From Bacteroidetes bacterium GWF2_33_38 (GTDB lineage Bacteria > Bacteroidota > Bacteroidia > Bacteroidales > GWF2-33-38), in contig MEOF01000006.1 of NCBI GenBank assembly GCA_001769505.1, forward strand, positions 62,001-126,000: DNA of 64,000 nucleotides, in the 5' to 3' direction. The translations under genes were made by a program, and so were the position numbers. Shown in pieces: positions 17,017-26,103 of the stretch. Under the pieces are notes generated by a model, which was given only the letters and a program-made list of their open reading frames with translations, had not been told where the DNA came from and did not search any database. Numbering within the stretch: position 1 is the stretch's first letter; the number at the start of each line of letters is the position of its first letter.

Positions 17017-17056
17017 TCTTAGGAAATATATTGTTTACAAAAAACTGACATATACC

Positions 17057-17122
17057 CATAAAAAACCTCCAAGCTTATTAAAATCTTGGAGGTTTTTGGG
17101 TTTTAAAAGATTCTTCTTTTAA
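17057..17122. repeat. Direct repeat with terminator hairpin, copy 2
   Basis: AAAAACCTCCAAG (17061-17073) pairs perfectly with CTTGGAGGTTTTT (17085-17097), a 13-base stem with A and T runs on both sides, so it can terminate transcription in both directions. It separates the plus-strand gene ending at 17016 from the minus-strand gene ending at 17132. The loop and flanks match copy 1 at 15744-15811. Confidence 0.85.
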
Positions 17123-17131
17123 CAAAATAAA

Positions 17132-17701
17132 TTACACGTTTAATCTATCTTTAAAGGGTTCGAATGTCATAAAATCAGCATGGTGAACAACAAAAGCTTC
17201 GGTGGTTCGCTTTATCATGTCGCCTTCTCCGGCGTGTGCCGCAATGATATGACAAACTTCGGCAGGAACTCCGCACATTTCGGCTAATGAAACTCCCGAA
17301 AACGGATGTCGTAAATATTTTCCATACTTTCCCTGAACTGATTTTCCATCTTTCATTTCGTATTCTAACAATTTTCCAACATCGGCTAAAATTGCTCCCG
17401 AAATTAGTACGTCCATATTGCAAGTTAATTCACCGCGGTACATTTCGTTCATTTTTTGTCCTGCATCGCGGGCAATGTGTACAACCGAACGTTTGTGATC
17501 CATAAATGTTACTTTTAAATCGGGTCCGCAAAGTAAGGTAAATGGGATTTTATTCAAATCATCGGGTGTCAATACACTTTTTTGTAAAGCCAATGCCCAA
17601 GTGTCAGTGGTTTGTTTGCGTAATTCAGCATTTTTAATCCAATCCAATTCGGGCCACAATTTTTTAGCTTTATCAATAAATTCTTGCTTAATTTCTATCA
17701 T
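17132..17701 (-). CDS. HD-domain-like protein with altered metal motif
   Basis: 189 residues with the HD-superfamily layout: FMDHKRSVVHIARDAG (His69, His75), ISGAILADVGKLLEYE (101-115), RHPFSGVSLAE (His132), HIIAAHAGEGD (His151, His156) and HHADFM (Asp176). The central motif, normally HDxGK, reads ADVGK (106-110), so the first metal-binding His is Ala. Other His residues are kept, so the protein may still bind a metal or be a catalytically changed member. It starts 10 bases after the isocitrate/isopropylmalate-type dehydrogenase gene and must be co-transcribed with it; a shared substrate pathway is likely but unknown. Confidence 0.82.
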   Translation of the reverse strand: MIEIKQEFIDKAKKLWPELDWIKNAELRKQTTDTWALALQKSVLTPDDLNKIPFTLLCGPDLKVTFMDHKRSVVHIARDAGQKMNEMYRGELTCNMDVLISGAILADVGKLLEYEMKDGKSVQGKYGKYLRHPFSGVSLAEMCGVPAEVCHIIAAHAGEGDMIKRTTEAFVVHHADFMTFEPFKDRLNV

Positions 17702-17711
17702 AATTTAAAAA

Positions 17712-18908
17712 TTAAAGTTTTGCAATAACAGCTTGTGCCATTTGTGATGTAGAAGCAGCTCCTTTTTCAACAACGTCAGCTTTTCCTGTCATTTTCATCA
17801 TATCGTAAGTTCGAACTTTTCCTTCTGCAATAACTTCTGCAACGGCCTTACGAATTTTTTTAGCAATTTCTTGTTCATTGATAAAATCAAGCATCATACA
17901 AGCCGATTCAATCATGGCTATTGGGTTCACGATTGAAACTTTAAAATCGGCATATTTAGGAGCCGAACCGTGTGTTGGTTCAAATACGCCAATTCCTGTT
18001 TCGGGATTAAATTGTGCACTTGCAGCAAAGCCTAAACCTCCAATTAAACCTGCAAATCCGTCAGAAGCTATATCTCCAAACATATTTCCAGCAACGATTA
18101 CTCCGTAATCTTCAGGATTTTTGGTTAACCACATCATTTGAGCATCAATGTTTGTGTTCCATAATTGAATGTTGCTGTAATCGGCTTTTTGCATTTGTTG
18201 TGCCATTTTGTACATCATTCCAGATGTTTCGCGAATTACATTTGGCTTTTCGCAAACGGTTACTGATTTATACCCGTATTTTTTAGCATGTTCGAAAGCT
18301 GCTCTCAAAATTCTTTCGGTATATTTTTTTGTAAAAATACGTGTCGAAATAGAAATATCTTCTTTTGGACACCAACCAAAGTTTTTCTTGAATTTTGGGT
18401 GGGTCATCATTGCATCGTAAACTTGTGCTGGAGGATTGCTCCACTCAACACCACCGTACAAACCCTCTGTATTTTGACGGAAAATAACCACGTCAACCTT
18501 TGGTTCTTCGATTTCGTTTCCTTTGCCTCTTCTGATAAAATTTAATGGATTTCCGGTGTAAGAACAGCATGGACGCATACAAATATCCAATCCGAAATGT
18601 TGACGTAAACCAACGATTGGACTAGCATAAACTAGATTTTTTTCTTTCAATTCGGGAGCTAACTCGTTGAATGCATCGTCTTTAGGTTTTGATGTAATTG
18701 CTCCAAACAACGCAATTTTATGTTTTTCCAATAAATCTATTGTACGTTGAGGAAGTGGATTTCCTTCTTTGCACCAAAATTCCCATCCTATATCTCCTTC
18801 AACATAATCAGCTTCAAATCCGGCTGCAGTTAATACTTTTAATGTTTCTTCTAACACTACTCTACCGATACCATCTCCTGGCATGGTTACAATTGTTCGT
18901 TTTGCCAT
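17712..18908 (-). CDS. Isocitrate/isopropylmalate dehydrogenase family enzyme
   Basis: 398 residues of the beta-decarboxylating dehydrogenase family. Conserved parts seen: VTMPGDGIGRVVLEETLKVL at the start, substrate arginines in GLRQHFGLDICMRP, the FRQNTEGLYGG segment, the Lys/Asn site in VCEKPNVIRETSGMM, the metal-binding VAGNMFGDIASDGFAGLIGG and the cofactor motif FEPTHGSAPKYADF. It oxidises and decarboxylates a 2-hydroxy-3-carboxy acid. The usual REN/RE of the substrate loop is RQN here, so isocitrate, isopropylmalate, homoisocitrate or tartrate cannot be chosen from sequence. No leuC, leuD or aconitase gene is nearby; the partner is an HD-like gene. Confidence 0.88.
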   Translation of the reverse strand: MAKRTIVTMPGDGIGRVVLEETLKVLTAAGFEADYVEGDIGWEFWCKEGNPLPQRTIDLLEKHKIALFGAITSKPKDDAFNELAPELKEKNLVYASPIVGLRQHFGLDICMRPCCSYTGNPLNFIRRGKGNEIEEPKVDVVIFRQNTEGLYGGVEWSNPPAQVYDAMMTHPKFKKNFGWCPKEDISISTRIFTKKYTERILRAAFEHAKKYGYKSVTVCEKPNVIRETSGMMYKMAQQMQKADYSNIQLWNTNIDAQMMWLTKNPEDYGVIVAGNMFGDIASDGFAGLIGGLGFAASAQFNPETGIGVFEPTHGSAPKYADFKVSIVNPIAMIESACMMLDFINEQEIAKKIRKAVAEVIAEGKVRTYDMMKMTGKADVVEKGAASTSQMAQAVIAKL

Positions 18909-18950
18909 AATTTTAATTTTAAATTTTGTCCTTGTTAAATTTAATTATCA

Positions 18951-18979
18951 CAAATTTATACTCATTTTCATTATTTCAA
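18951..18979 (-). promoter_or_regulatory. Promoter of the dehydrogenase-HD operon
   Basis: On the minus strand: TTG (18977-18979), an 18-base spacer, TAAATTTG (18951-18958). It lies 42 bases above the start codon, in the divergent interval shared with pepD. Confidence 0.6.
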
Positions 18980-19034
18980 TCTTTTTTTTAATAATTTTAA
19001 GACATAAAAAATTCAATAAATTTAAAACACAAAT

Positions 19035-20492
19035 ATGAATACTTTTAAAAGTTTGAATCCCGAGATTGTATGGACATATTTTGAGCAAATATGCCAAGTT
19101 CCACGTCCATCAAAAAAAGAAGAAAAAATAATAAAATTTCTTCAAGATTTTGGAAAAAAACATAATCTCGAAACGAAGGTTGATAAAGCGGGAAATGTTT
19201 TGATTAAAAAAAATGCAAGTAAAGGCAACGAAAAAATGAAAACAGTATTGTTGCAAAGTCATATGGATATGGTTTGCGAAAAGAATAACGATACGGTTTT
19301 CGATTTTGATAATGATTCAATCATTCCTTTTGTTTCGGGCGAATGGGTAAAGGCAAAAGGAACTACGCTTGGAGCTGATGACGGAATTGGAATGGCAGCT
19401 CAAATGGCAATACTAGCATCAAACGACATTGAACATGGTGCAATAGAATGTTTATTCACGGTTGACGAAGAAACCGGATTAACGGGAGCTTTTGCGTTGG
19501 AAGAAGGATTTTTAAATTCAGATATTTTGTTAAATCTAGATTCAGAAGACGAAGGTCAGATTTTTATTGGTTGTGCAGGTGGAGTTGATACAGTTGCTAC
19601 TTTCGACGATGAATCAGAATCGGTACCATCGAATCATATCGCATACCGAATTGATGTAAAAGGTTTGCAAGGAGGGCATTCGGGCGACGAAATACATAAA
19701 GGATTAGGAAATTCGAACAAAATTTTAAACCGTTTTTTATGGGAAAATGAAGACCATTTTGAATTGAGACTTTCTGTTTTCGATGGTGGTAATTTGCGTA
19801 ATGCGATTCCCCGCGAGGCTTATGCAATTGTAACCGTTAACGAAAAGTTAAAGAACGAATTTATTGCAGAGTTCAAAAAATATTCATTAAGCATTAAAGA
19901 TGAATTTTCGGTTACCGAACCTAAAATGGAGTTAACCATTAACGAAACTTCCTTACCTAAAAATGTAATTGATGAAAATACTCAGTTCAATTTGTTTAAT
20001 TCTTTGTATGCTTGTCCTCACGGAGTTTATGCATGGAGTGCTAAAATGCCGGGTTTGGTTGAAACATCAACCAATTTAGCTTCGGTCAAGTTTAAAAATA
20101 ATAAAATTGAAGTTACGACAAGCCAACGAAGTTCGGTAAATTCAGCAAAAGAAGACATTGCAAATATGGTAGAAAGCGTTTTTACACTTGCAGGGGCAGA
20201 TGTAAAACATGGTGAAGGATATCCGGGCTGGGCTCCAAACCCAGATTCTGAAATCCTGAAAATTTCGGTTGCTTCGTACAAAAAACTATTTGGGAACGAG
20301 CCGGAAGTCAGAGCTATTCATGCGGGCCTAGAGTGTGGTTTGTTTTTAGAAAAGTATCCAAAACTTGATATGATTTCTTTCGGTCCTACAATTAAAGGAG
20401 CTCACTCTCCTGAGGAGCGGATTAATATAAAAACTGTTGAAATGTGGTGGGCACATTTGCTCGATATTTTAAAATTAATTCCTAAAAAATAA
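19035..20492 (+). CDS. pepD: Aminoacyl-histidine dipeptidase (beta-Ala-His dipeptidase)
   Basis: 485 residues of the M20C family. Metal ligands are visible in QSHMDMVCEK (His76, Asp78), LGADDGIGMA (Asp115) and the acidic pair in TVDEETGLTGA (Glu145, Glu146); the C-terminal His is in IHAGLECGLF. The insertion between lobes, KGLQGGHSGDEIHKGLGNSN, is also typical. The cytoplasmic enzyme cleaves Xaa-His and other dipeptides. It is divergent from the dehydrogenase gene and ends in its own terminator. Confidence 0.95.
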   Translation: MNTFKSLNPEIVWTYFEQICQVPRPSKKEEKIIKFLQDFGKKHNLETKVDKAGNVLIKKNASKGNEKMKTVLLQSHMDMVCEKNNDTVFDFDNDSIIPFVSGEWVKAKGTTLGADDGIGMAAQMAILASNDIEHGAIECLFTVDEETGLTGAFALEEGFLNSDILLNLDSEDEGQIFIGCAGGVDTVATFDDESESVPSNHIAYRIDVKGLQGGHSGDEIHKGLGNSNKILNRFLWENEDHFELRLSVFDGGNLRNAIPREAYAIVTVNEKLKNEFIAEFKKYSLSIKDEFSVTEPKMELTINETSLPKNVIDENTQFNLFNSLYACPHGVYAWSAKMPGLVETSTNLASVKFKNNKIEVTTSQRSSVNSAKEDIANMVESVFTLAGADVKHGEGYPGWAPNPDSEILKISVASYKKLFGNEPEVRAIHAGLECGLFLEKYPKLDMISFGPTIKGAHSPEERINIKTVEMWWAHLLDILKLIPKK

Positions 20493-20510
20493 AATTAACA
20501 TCTTTATTGG

Positions 20511-20545
20511 AAAGCCTTGCAGATTTTTTTTGCAAGGCTTTTTTA
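20511..20545 (+). terminator. Rho-independent terminator after pepD
   Basis: AAAGCCTTGCA (20511-20521) pairs with TGCAAGGCTTT (20531-20541), followed by T residues. It is 18 bases after the pepD stop. Confidence 0.88.
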
Positions 20546-20663
20546 TTTACAAAAAATAAAGACTTACTTTTTTTTAGAAAAATTTTCATATTGATTTATG
20601 GAAAAAATAAACTCTTGTATCATATGTGTGAAAAAGAAATTATTAATCTAAAATTAAACTATT

Positions 20664-22595
20664 ATGAAAACACTAATTTTTTTATTTGCAATGATGACAG
20701 GAACCTATTTTTCTGTAAACATCGACAATTTGAGTTTAACCAGTACAGAAACTGGAATATTAAAAGGGAAAATAACTGACAAATTTTCGGGAACTGGAAT
20801 TTCAGGAGTTGACATTTCGGTATTTGCGAATTCTAAAAACATTGCTTCGTGTAAATCCGATTTGCAGGGTAAGTTTACAATCAACAATCTCCCAAAAGGA
20901 ACTTATGTAATTATGATTTCGCATACCAATTACAAAAAAGATGAGCGAAAAATCGTAATTGAAACCGACAAAGTCTCGAGTTTAAATCTCAGCTTAGAAC
21001 CAATTGCAAAAGAAAGAGAAATTTTAAAAAATGAAGACGAATCGAAAATAAGCTTATGTGAAACAAAGACTGTTTTATGTGATATCCCGAATGCCTCAGT
21101 TGCAAAAGAAAAATGCGGAAAAAGAGCCGATTACGATATGGCAGCAATGTCGATTGGTGGATATGCAGAAGATTTATATAGTGAACAGTTTAATACCGAG
21201 TCGTATGATGTGATTAATGAGAATAATTACAAAGAAGTTTTAAACGATCCGCTATCAACATTTTCGATTGATGTAGATAGAGCATCGTATTCAAATGTCC
21301 GACGTTTTGTAAACCAAAGCACTCTACCTCATAAAGATGTGGTAAGAATTGAGGAAATGATAAATTATTTCGATTATAATTATCCACAACCTAAAAATGG
21401 CGACCCCTTTTCGGTTAATTTAGAGATGAACAATTGTCCGTGGAACGAAGATCACAAATTAGTTTTGGTAGGCTTGCAAGGTGAAAATATTAAGAGCGAG
21501 AAAATACCTGCAAATAATTTAGTTTTTTTAATTGATGTCTCAGGTTCAATGGCTGATGCAAATAAGCTCCCATTGTTGAAAAATGCTTTTAAAATTTTGG
21601 TAGATAAACTTCGTCCTCAAGATAGGGTTGCTATTGTGGTATATGCGGGAGCTGCTGGTTTAGTTTTGGAACCAACATCGGGAAACGAAAAAGCAAAAAT
21701 ACTTGAGGCTCTAGACAGACTTAACGCAGGTGGTTCAACTGCTGGCGGTGATGGAATTAAACTAGCTTACAAGGTTGCAAAAGAGAGTTTTATTGCTGAA
21801 GGAAATAACAGAGTGATTTTGGCAACCGATGGCGATTTTAATATTGGTGCTAGTAGCGATGCCGAAATGGTAAGTTTAATCGAAGAAAAAAGAAACGATG
21901 GCGTTTTTCTAACCGTTTTGGGTTTTGGAATGGGAAATTATAAAGATTCAAAAATGGAACAAATTTCAAATGCTGGAAATGGAAACTATTCGTACATCGA
22001 TAATATTATGGAGGCAAATAAAATTTTTGGAAAAGAACTTTGGGGAACGCTTTATACCATTGCCAAAGATGTGAAAATTCAAATTGAGTTTAATCCTAAT
22101 CAAGTAAAAGCATATAGATTAATAGGTTATGAAAACAGAATGTTAAATAAGGAGGATTTCAATAATGATAAAAAAGATGCTGGAGAAATAGGCAGTGGAC
22201 ACACTGTTACAGCTCTATATGAAGTGATTTTAGCTAATTCAAAAGAACAAGTCAATAAGGTTGACCCACTCGAATATCAAACCAATAATGTGGTAAATAG
22301 CGATAATTTAATGACTGTTAAATTGCGTTACAAGAAACCGAATGAGGACGAAAGTATTCTGATTGTTAAACGAGTTTCAAAAGAAGATTTAGAAGTAGGC
22401 GAGGGAAGTGGAAATTTTAATTTTGCAGCATCGGTTGCTGAGTTTGGGATGTTGCTTCGCGATTCTGAACACAAAGCAAATGCTTCGTTCGGGCAAGTGT
22501 TAGCTTTGGCAAAGCAGTCGAAAGGGAATGATGAAAATGGTTATAGATCAGAGTTTATTAAACTTGTCGAAACAGCGAGTTTATTATCAAGATAG
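20664..22595 (+). CDS. von Willebrand factor A domain protein (YfbK-like) with carboxypeptidase-like N-terminal domain
   Basis: 643 residues. A signal peptide-like start is followed by a carboxypeptidase-regulatory-like beta domain (about 31-113, GTGISGVDISVFANSKNIAS). Then comes the vWF_A N-terminal domain (LSTFSIDVDRASYSNVRRF), the vWA domain with a complete MIDAS motif DVSGS at 291-295, and a DUF3520-type C-terminal domain (NNVVNSDNLMTVKLRYKKPN). Such YfbK-type proteins are cell-envelope proteins; the vWA domain binds a divalent metal and a protein partner. No lipobox is present. The function is unknown. It is convergent with the RRM gene and shares a palindromic terminator with it. Confidence 0.88.
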   Translation: MKTLIFLFAMMTGTYFSVNIDNLSLTSTETGILKGKITDKFSGTGISGVDISVFANSKNIASCKSDLQGKFTINNLPKGTYVIMISHTNYKKDERKIVIETDKVSSLNLSLEPIAKEREILKNEDESKISLCETKTVLCDIPNASVAKEKCGKRADYDMAAMSIGGYAEDLYSEQFNTESYDVINENNYKEVLNDPLSTFSIDVDRASYSNVRRFVNQSTLPHKDVVRIEEMINYFDYNYPQPKNGDPFSVNLEMNNCPWNEDHKLVLVGLQGENIKSEKIPANNLVFLIDVSGSMADANKLPLLKNAFKILVDKLRPQDRVAIVVYAGAAGLVLEPTSGNEKAKILEALDRLNAGGSTAGGDGIKLAYKVAKESFIAEGNNRVILATDGDFNIGASSDAEMVSLIEEKRNDGVFLTVLGFGMGNYKDSKMEQISNAGNGNYSYIDNIMEANKIFGKELWGTLYTIAKDVKIQIEFNPNQVKAYRLIGYENRMLNKEDFNNDKKDAGEIGSGHTVTALYEVILANSKEQVNKVDPLEYQTNNVVNSDNLMTVKLRYKKPNEDESILIVKRVSKEDLEVGEGSGNFNFAASVAEFGMLLRDSEHKANASFGQVLALAKQSKGNDENGYRSEFIKLVETASLLSR

Positions 22596-22609
22596 GAATA
22601 TTATAAACA

Positions 22610-22640
22610 AAAAAAACAGGCTTTAAGCCTGTTTTTTTTA
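22610..22640. terminator. Bidirectional terminator
   Basis: ACAGGCTT and AAGCCTGT form a palindromic stem, with an A-run to the left and a T-run to the right. It ends both the vWA gene (plus) and the RRM gene (minus). Confidence 0.85.
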
Positions 22641-22689
22641 ATATCGTTCGGTTTTAATATTTTTTCAAATAACAAAACAAAAAGATTTT

Positions 22690-22992
22690 TTAGTCACGAC
22701 GTCTGTTAAAACTTCTTCTGTCGCCACGGTCTGGTCTTTCCGATCTTTCTTGTTTTTCTTGAGCAACGCTAACTTTAATGTTTCTTCCACCTATGTCAGC
22801 ACCGTTAAGGTTCTCGATAGCAACATTAGCTTCTGATGCATTTGCCATTTCAACAAAACCAAAGCCTTTGCTTCTTCCTGAGAATTTGTCAGTGATGATT
22901 CTAACTGAAGTTACTTCACCATACTCTTCAAAAATTTCTTTTAATTCATCTTCAACTAAGTTAAAGTTAAGATTTCCAATGTAAATGTTCAT
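22690..22992 (-). CDS. RNA-binding protein, RRM family
   Basis: 100 residues. A single RRM covers about 1-80, with RNP2 as IYIGNL (3-8) and RNP1 as KGFGFVEM (42-49). The tail is charged and rich in Arg, Asp and Glu. Single-RRM proteins are common in Bacteroidota and bind single-stranded RNA widely; in Bacteroides they act as global post-transcriptional regulators. RNP aromatic residues are intact, so RNA binding is likely. Confidence 0.95.
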   Translation of the reverse strand: MNIYIGNLNFNLVEDELKEIFEEYGEVTSVRIITDKFSGRSKGFGFVEMANASEANVAIENLNGADIGGRNIKVSVAQEKQERSERPDRGDRRSFNRRRD

Positions 22993-23027
22993 AAATTATA
23001 AATAAAATTAAAAAATAATTAACGCAT

Positions 23028-23057
23028 CAAATGTACATTTTTTTACATAATAAACAA
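23028..23057 (-). promoter_or_regulatory. Promoter of the RRM gene
   Basis: On the minus strand: TTG (23055-23057), 19-base spacer, TACATTTG (23028-23035), 35 bases above the start codon. Confidence 0.65.
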
Positions 23058-23133
23058 ACATTTTATTTAAAATTGAGTATTAAAAAGGAAGAAAAGTGAA
23101 ACATAGATTAAATGCAAAGAGTATAATAAAGTA

Positions 23134-23751
23134 CTATTTGATTTTTTCATACGTTCTATATCCTACATGGTTTATTTCAAAACCGCTTTCATTTTTATAT
23201 GTATTATCTGTTTTAATAACAAGTTTATTATTCCTCAATTCATCTACATATAATAAACTACCGTTATTAAGTTCCCCAGTATAAAAATTTGAATACTTCT
23301 CATTTATTTTGTCAATCTCAAATTTTTTTCCAAATAGAATTATTGCTTCTTTCTTTTTTACTTCCAATTCATTTGATTTTGTTGACCACATCCAGCCACC
23401 TTCTATTGTATATAGAGTATCCTCGATTTCTTCACTAAGATTGTACAAACCGTCATCTTCAAATACAATGCTTAAATTATATTTCGTTTGGTACGTTTCA
23501 ACATCGTTTGACCATGATGACGTGTACTTTTCTGTAATGTAAGAGTTACTGTAACTATATTCAATGTATAAATGGTCTCCTAAATATGTAATATCTCTAT
23601 TTTCAGAGACTTCAACAAGTTCCCATTCACCTTTTAGTCTAGAGGTTCTTGAAATTAAAGAAATAAAAGGATCATTTTCGCCCTTTTTGCAATCAACTAA
23701 CAATAGTATTACGATACTTGCTGTTATGATGAGATAAATTCTTTTCATCAC
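23134..23751 (-). CDS. Lipoprotein of unknown function, lipocalin-like
   Basis: 205 residues. The signal ends at Cys21 (ILLLVDCKKG), so it should be lipid-anchored. RLKGEWELVEVSENR, then GLYNLSEEIEDTLYTIEGGW and LVIKTDNTYK give the strand pattern of lipocalin-like proteins, in which a start KG.W.L is followed by beta strands. The function is unknown. A short inverted repeat TGTTATA/TATAACA sits above the start (23771-23790) and could be an operator or part of a promoter. Confidence 0.7.
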   Translation of the reverse strand: MMKRIYLIITASIVILLLVDCKKGENDPFISLISRTSRLKGEWELVEVSENRDITYLGDHLYIEYSYSNSYITEKYTSSWSNDVETYQTKYNLSIVFEDDGLYNLSEEIEDTLYTIEGGWMWSTKSNELEVKKKEAIILFGKKFEIDKINEKYSNFYTGELNNGSLLYVDELRNNKLVIKTDNTYKNESGFEINHVGYRTYEKIK

Positions 23752-23856
23752 GAATTATTTTAGAACACAATGTTATAGAAATATATAACATATGCAAAAC
23801 AAAGTTGAATATTTTTAAGTTTTTTTTGATGAGAAGTCGTGAAAGTAGAAATTTTG

Positions 23857-25842
23857 CTAATCCACACGTTTCAAAACCAAAGCACTTCTACTTGGTAAAT
23901 ACAATTTTAACCAATCTTTTTTCATTGCTTTTACAGTAAAAATTTCACGGTAATCGTCGTTTCTATCAAAACCTGCAAATTGAATTGCATCGCTGTCGAG
24001 AACAATTTTATATTTTCCGGCATCAATTTCAAAACCATAATCAGTAAACGATTTGTCGGGATTAAAATTGAAAGCAAAAACTAAATTTCCTCGTTTGAAA
24101 ACCAAAATTTGGTCGTTATTGTTTTGGTCAATTGCAAAAGGTTCGAATTTCAACACATCTTCACGTTTAATTAATTGAACCATAGCTAAATCAAAATTAT
24201 TCAAATATTGATATTTTAATGATAAATCATCAACTAAATTCCATTGACGGCGTGCGTGATGATGGCTCCAATCGTTTCCTTCGCGAGGAAAATCAATCCA
24301 TTCGGGATGTCCAAATTCATTTCCCATAAAATTCAAATATCCGCCACCACTTGTTGCCAAAGTTGAAAGTCGAATAAGTTTGTGAATTGCAATTCCGCGG
24401 TCAACTTTCAAATCGGAAGTATTTACGTTCATCGATGTGTACATTTTATCTTCAAGCAAATTGAATATCAGCGTTTTATCGCCCATCATTGCTTGGTCGT
24501 GACACTCGGCATAATTTATAGTTTTTTCTTCTTTTCGTTTGTCGGTTAAATGATAAAACATATCGCCAACATGCCAATCTTCGTCTTTTTTCTCTTTCAA
24601 AATTTTCACCCACATATCGGCAACTCCCATCGACATTCGGAAATCGAAACCCATTCCGCCATCGTCAATTTTTGAAGCCAAACCTGGCATTCCGCTCACA
24701 TCTTCGGCAATCGTAATTGCATTTGGATTTACTTCGTGAATTAAAGCATTTGCCAATGTTAAATAGGTAATTGCATCGTTATCTTGAGTTCCATCGAAAT
24801 AATCGTTGTAATTTAAAAAATCTTTATACAAACCGTGATGGTAGTACAACATACTCGTAATTCCATCGAAACGGAAACCATCGAAATGGAATTCGCTCAA
24901 CCAATATTTGCAGTTCGAAAGCAAGAAATGTAGAACTTCATTTTTTCCATAATTGAAAATTTTAGAATCCCACAAAGAGTGATTTCCTCTATCACCTCCG
25001 TGAAAATATTGATATTCAGTTCCATCCATCAAACCCAAACCTTCGTTTACGTTTTTAACAGCGTGAGAATGAACCAAATCTAAAATTACTGTAATTCCCA
25101 AACCGTGAGCTGTGTCAATTAATTCTTTCAACTCATCTTGATTTCCAAAACGTGACGATGGTGCGAAAAAACTCGAAACTTGATAACCAAACGAACCATA
25201 ATATGGATGTTCTTGAATTCCCATAATTTGGATGCAATTGTAGCCAAGTTTTGCTATTCGGGGCAACACATTTATGCGAAAATCAACATACGTATTTACG
25301 TGTCCGTGAATGCTCGACATTCCAATATGAGTTTCGTAAATTAGTGGATTATCGTTGCGTTTTGGAATTGGATTTTTCCACTGATATTCGCTTTCGGGAG
25401 CCCAAACTTGAGCTGTAAATAATTTTGTTTCAACGTTTTGAACAACTCTTCGAGCATAAGCCGGAATGCGTTCACCTTCGCCATTTCCCCATCGTACAAA
25501 AAGTTTGTAATTTGTTAAATGTTGAAGTGTTTGCAATGGAATTTGAAGTTCGAAATTTCCAGAATCTCGGCGAGTAAAAATGTATTCAATTCGAGGTTTC
25601 CAATCAGAAAAATCGCCAATTAAAAACACTTCTGAAGCATTTGGCAACCATTCACGTAAAATCCAACTATCGTTTGTTTTGTGCAAACCATAATACAAAT
25701 ATCCGTTGGCATAATCGCCAAAATTCATGGTGGTAGCACAAAATTCATTGTATTTATTTTTAAATAAATTATATCTACGTTCAATTTCACGTTGATAAGG
25801 AATTAATCCTTCATCGTTCTTGATTAAATTTAGTATTTCCAT
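23857..25842 (-). CDS. glgB: 1,4-alpha-glucan branching enzyme, eukaryote-like type
   Basis: 661 residues of a GH13 branching enzyme. The order is an N-terminal helix, a CBM48 domain (about 55-140, LREWLPNASEVFLIGDFSDW), the catalytic barrel and a C-terminal all-beta domain. The nucleophile is Asp326 in GFRFDGITSMLYYHHG, the acid/base is Glu380 in TIAEDVSGMPGL and the third site is His448-Asp449 in AECHDQ. FRFDGITSMLYYHHG and NFMGNEFGHPEWIDFPREGN are the forms seen in eukaryotic glycogen branching enzymes rather than in E. coli-type GlgB. It makes alpha-1,6 branches. No other glycogen gene is nearby. Confidence 0.95.
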   Translation of the reverse strand: MEILNLIKNDEGLIPYQREIERRYNLFKNKYNEFCATTMNFGDYANGYLYYGLHKTNDSWILREWLPNASEVFLIGDFSDWKPRIEYIFTRRDSGNFELQIPLQTLQHLTNYKLFVRWGNGEGERIPAYARRVVQNVETKLFTAQVWAPESEYQWKNPIPKRNDNPLIYETHIGMSSIHGHVNTYVDFRINVLPRIAKLGYNCIQIMGIQEHPYYGSFGYQVSSFFAPSSRFGNQDELKELIDTAHGLGITVILDLVHSHAVKNVNEGLGLMDGTEYQYFHGGDRGNHSLWDSKIFNYGKNEVLHFLLSNCKYWLSEFHFDGFRFDGITSMLYYHHGLYKDFLNYNDYFDGTQDNDAITYLTLANALIHEVNPNAITIAEDVSGMPGLASKIDDGGMGFDFRMSMGVADMWVKILKEKKDEDWHVGDMFYHLTDKRKEEKTINYAECHDQAMMGDKTLIFNLLEDKMYTSMNVNTSDLKVDRGIAIHKLIRLSTLATSGGGYLNFMGNEFGHPEWIDFPREGNDWSHHHARRQWNLVDDLSLKYQYLNNFDLAMVQLIKREDVLKFEPFAIDQNNNDQILVFKRGNLVFAFNFNPDKSFTDYGFEIDAGKYKIVLDSDAIQFAGFDRNDDYREIFTVKAMKKDWLKLYLPSRSALVLKRVD

Positions 25843-26025
25843 AATTTAAATATAGACAATTAATCCGATTTAATTCACGATTTTGTTTGTATTTTGACAA
25901 GAAAAACAATGTTGGGGAAGTTATTTGTAATAAGAATGATAAGCATTTTAGAAGCCAAGAAAAAAATTAAGAATTTGGTCAATAGTAAAATGTTTGTTGT
26001 TGAGATTAATGCTAACGGTTGTCGC

Positions 26026-26060
26026 TAAAAAACGTCGCAACCATGAGGGATTGCAACGTC
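26026..26060 (-). terminator. Terminator after the lipoprotein gene at 26104
   Basis: ACGTCGCAA (26032-26040) pairs with TTGCAACGT (26051-26059), with one G-T pair. On the minus strand it is followed by a run of T. It lies about 45 bases below the stop codon at 26104. Confidence 0.7.
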
Positions 26061-26103
26061 TTTTGAACTGTTATCTTTGCCTGTGCTTGATTTATCAATA
26101 TGT

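Noticed and set aside
20507-20779. 90-codon plus-strand frame between pepD and the vWA gene
   Set aside because: It includes the pepD terminator and overlaps the vWA gene start in another frame.
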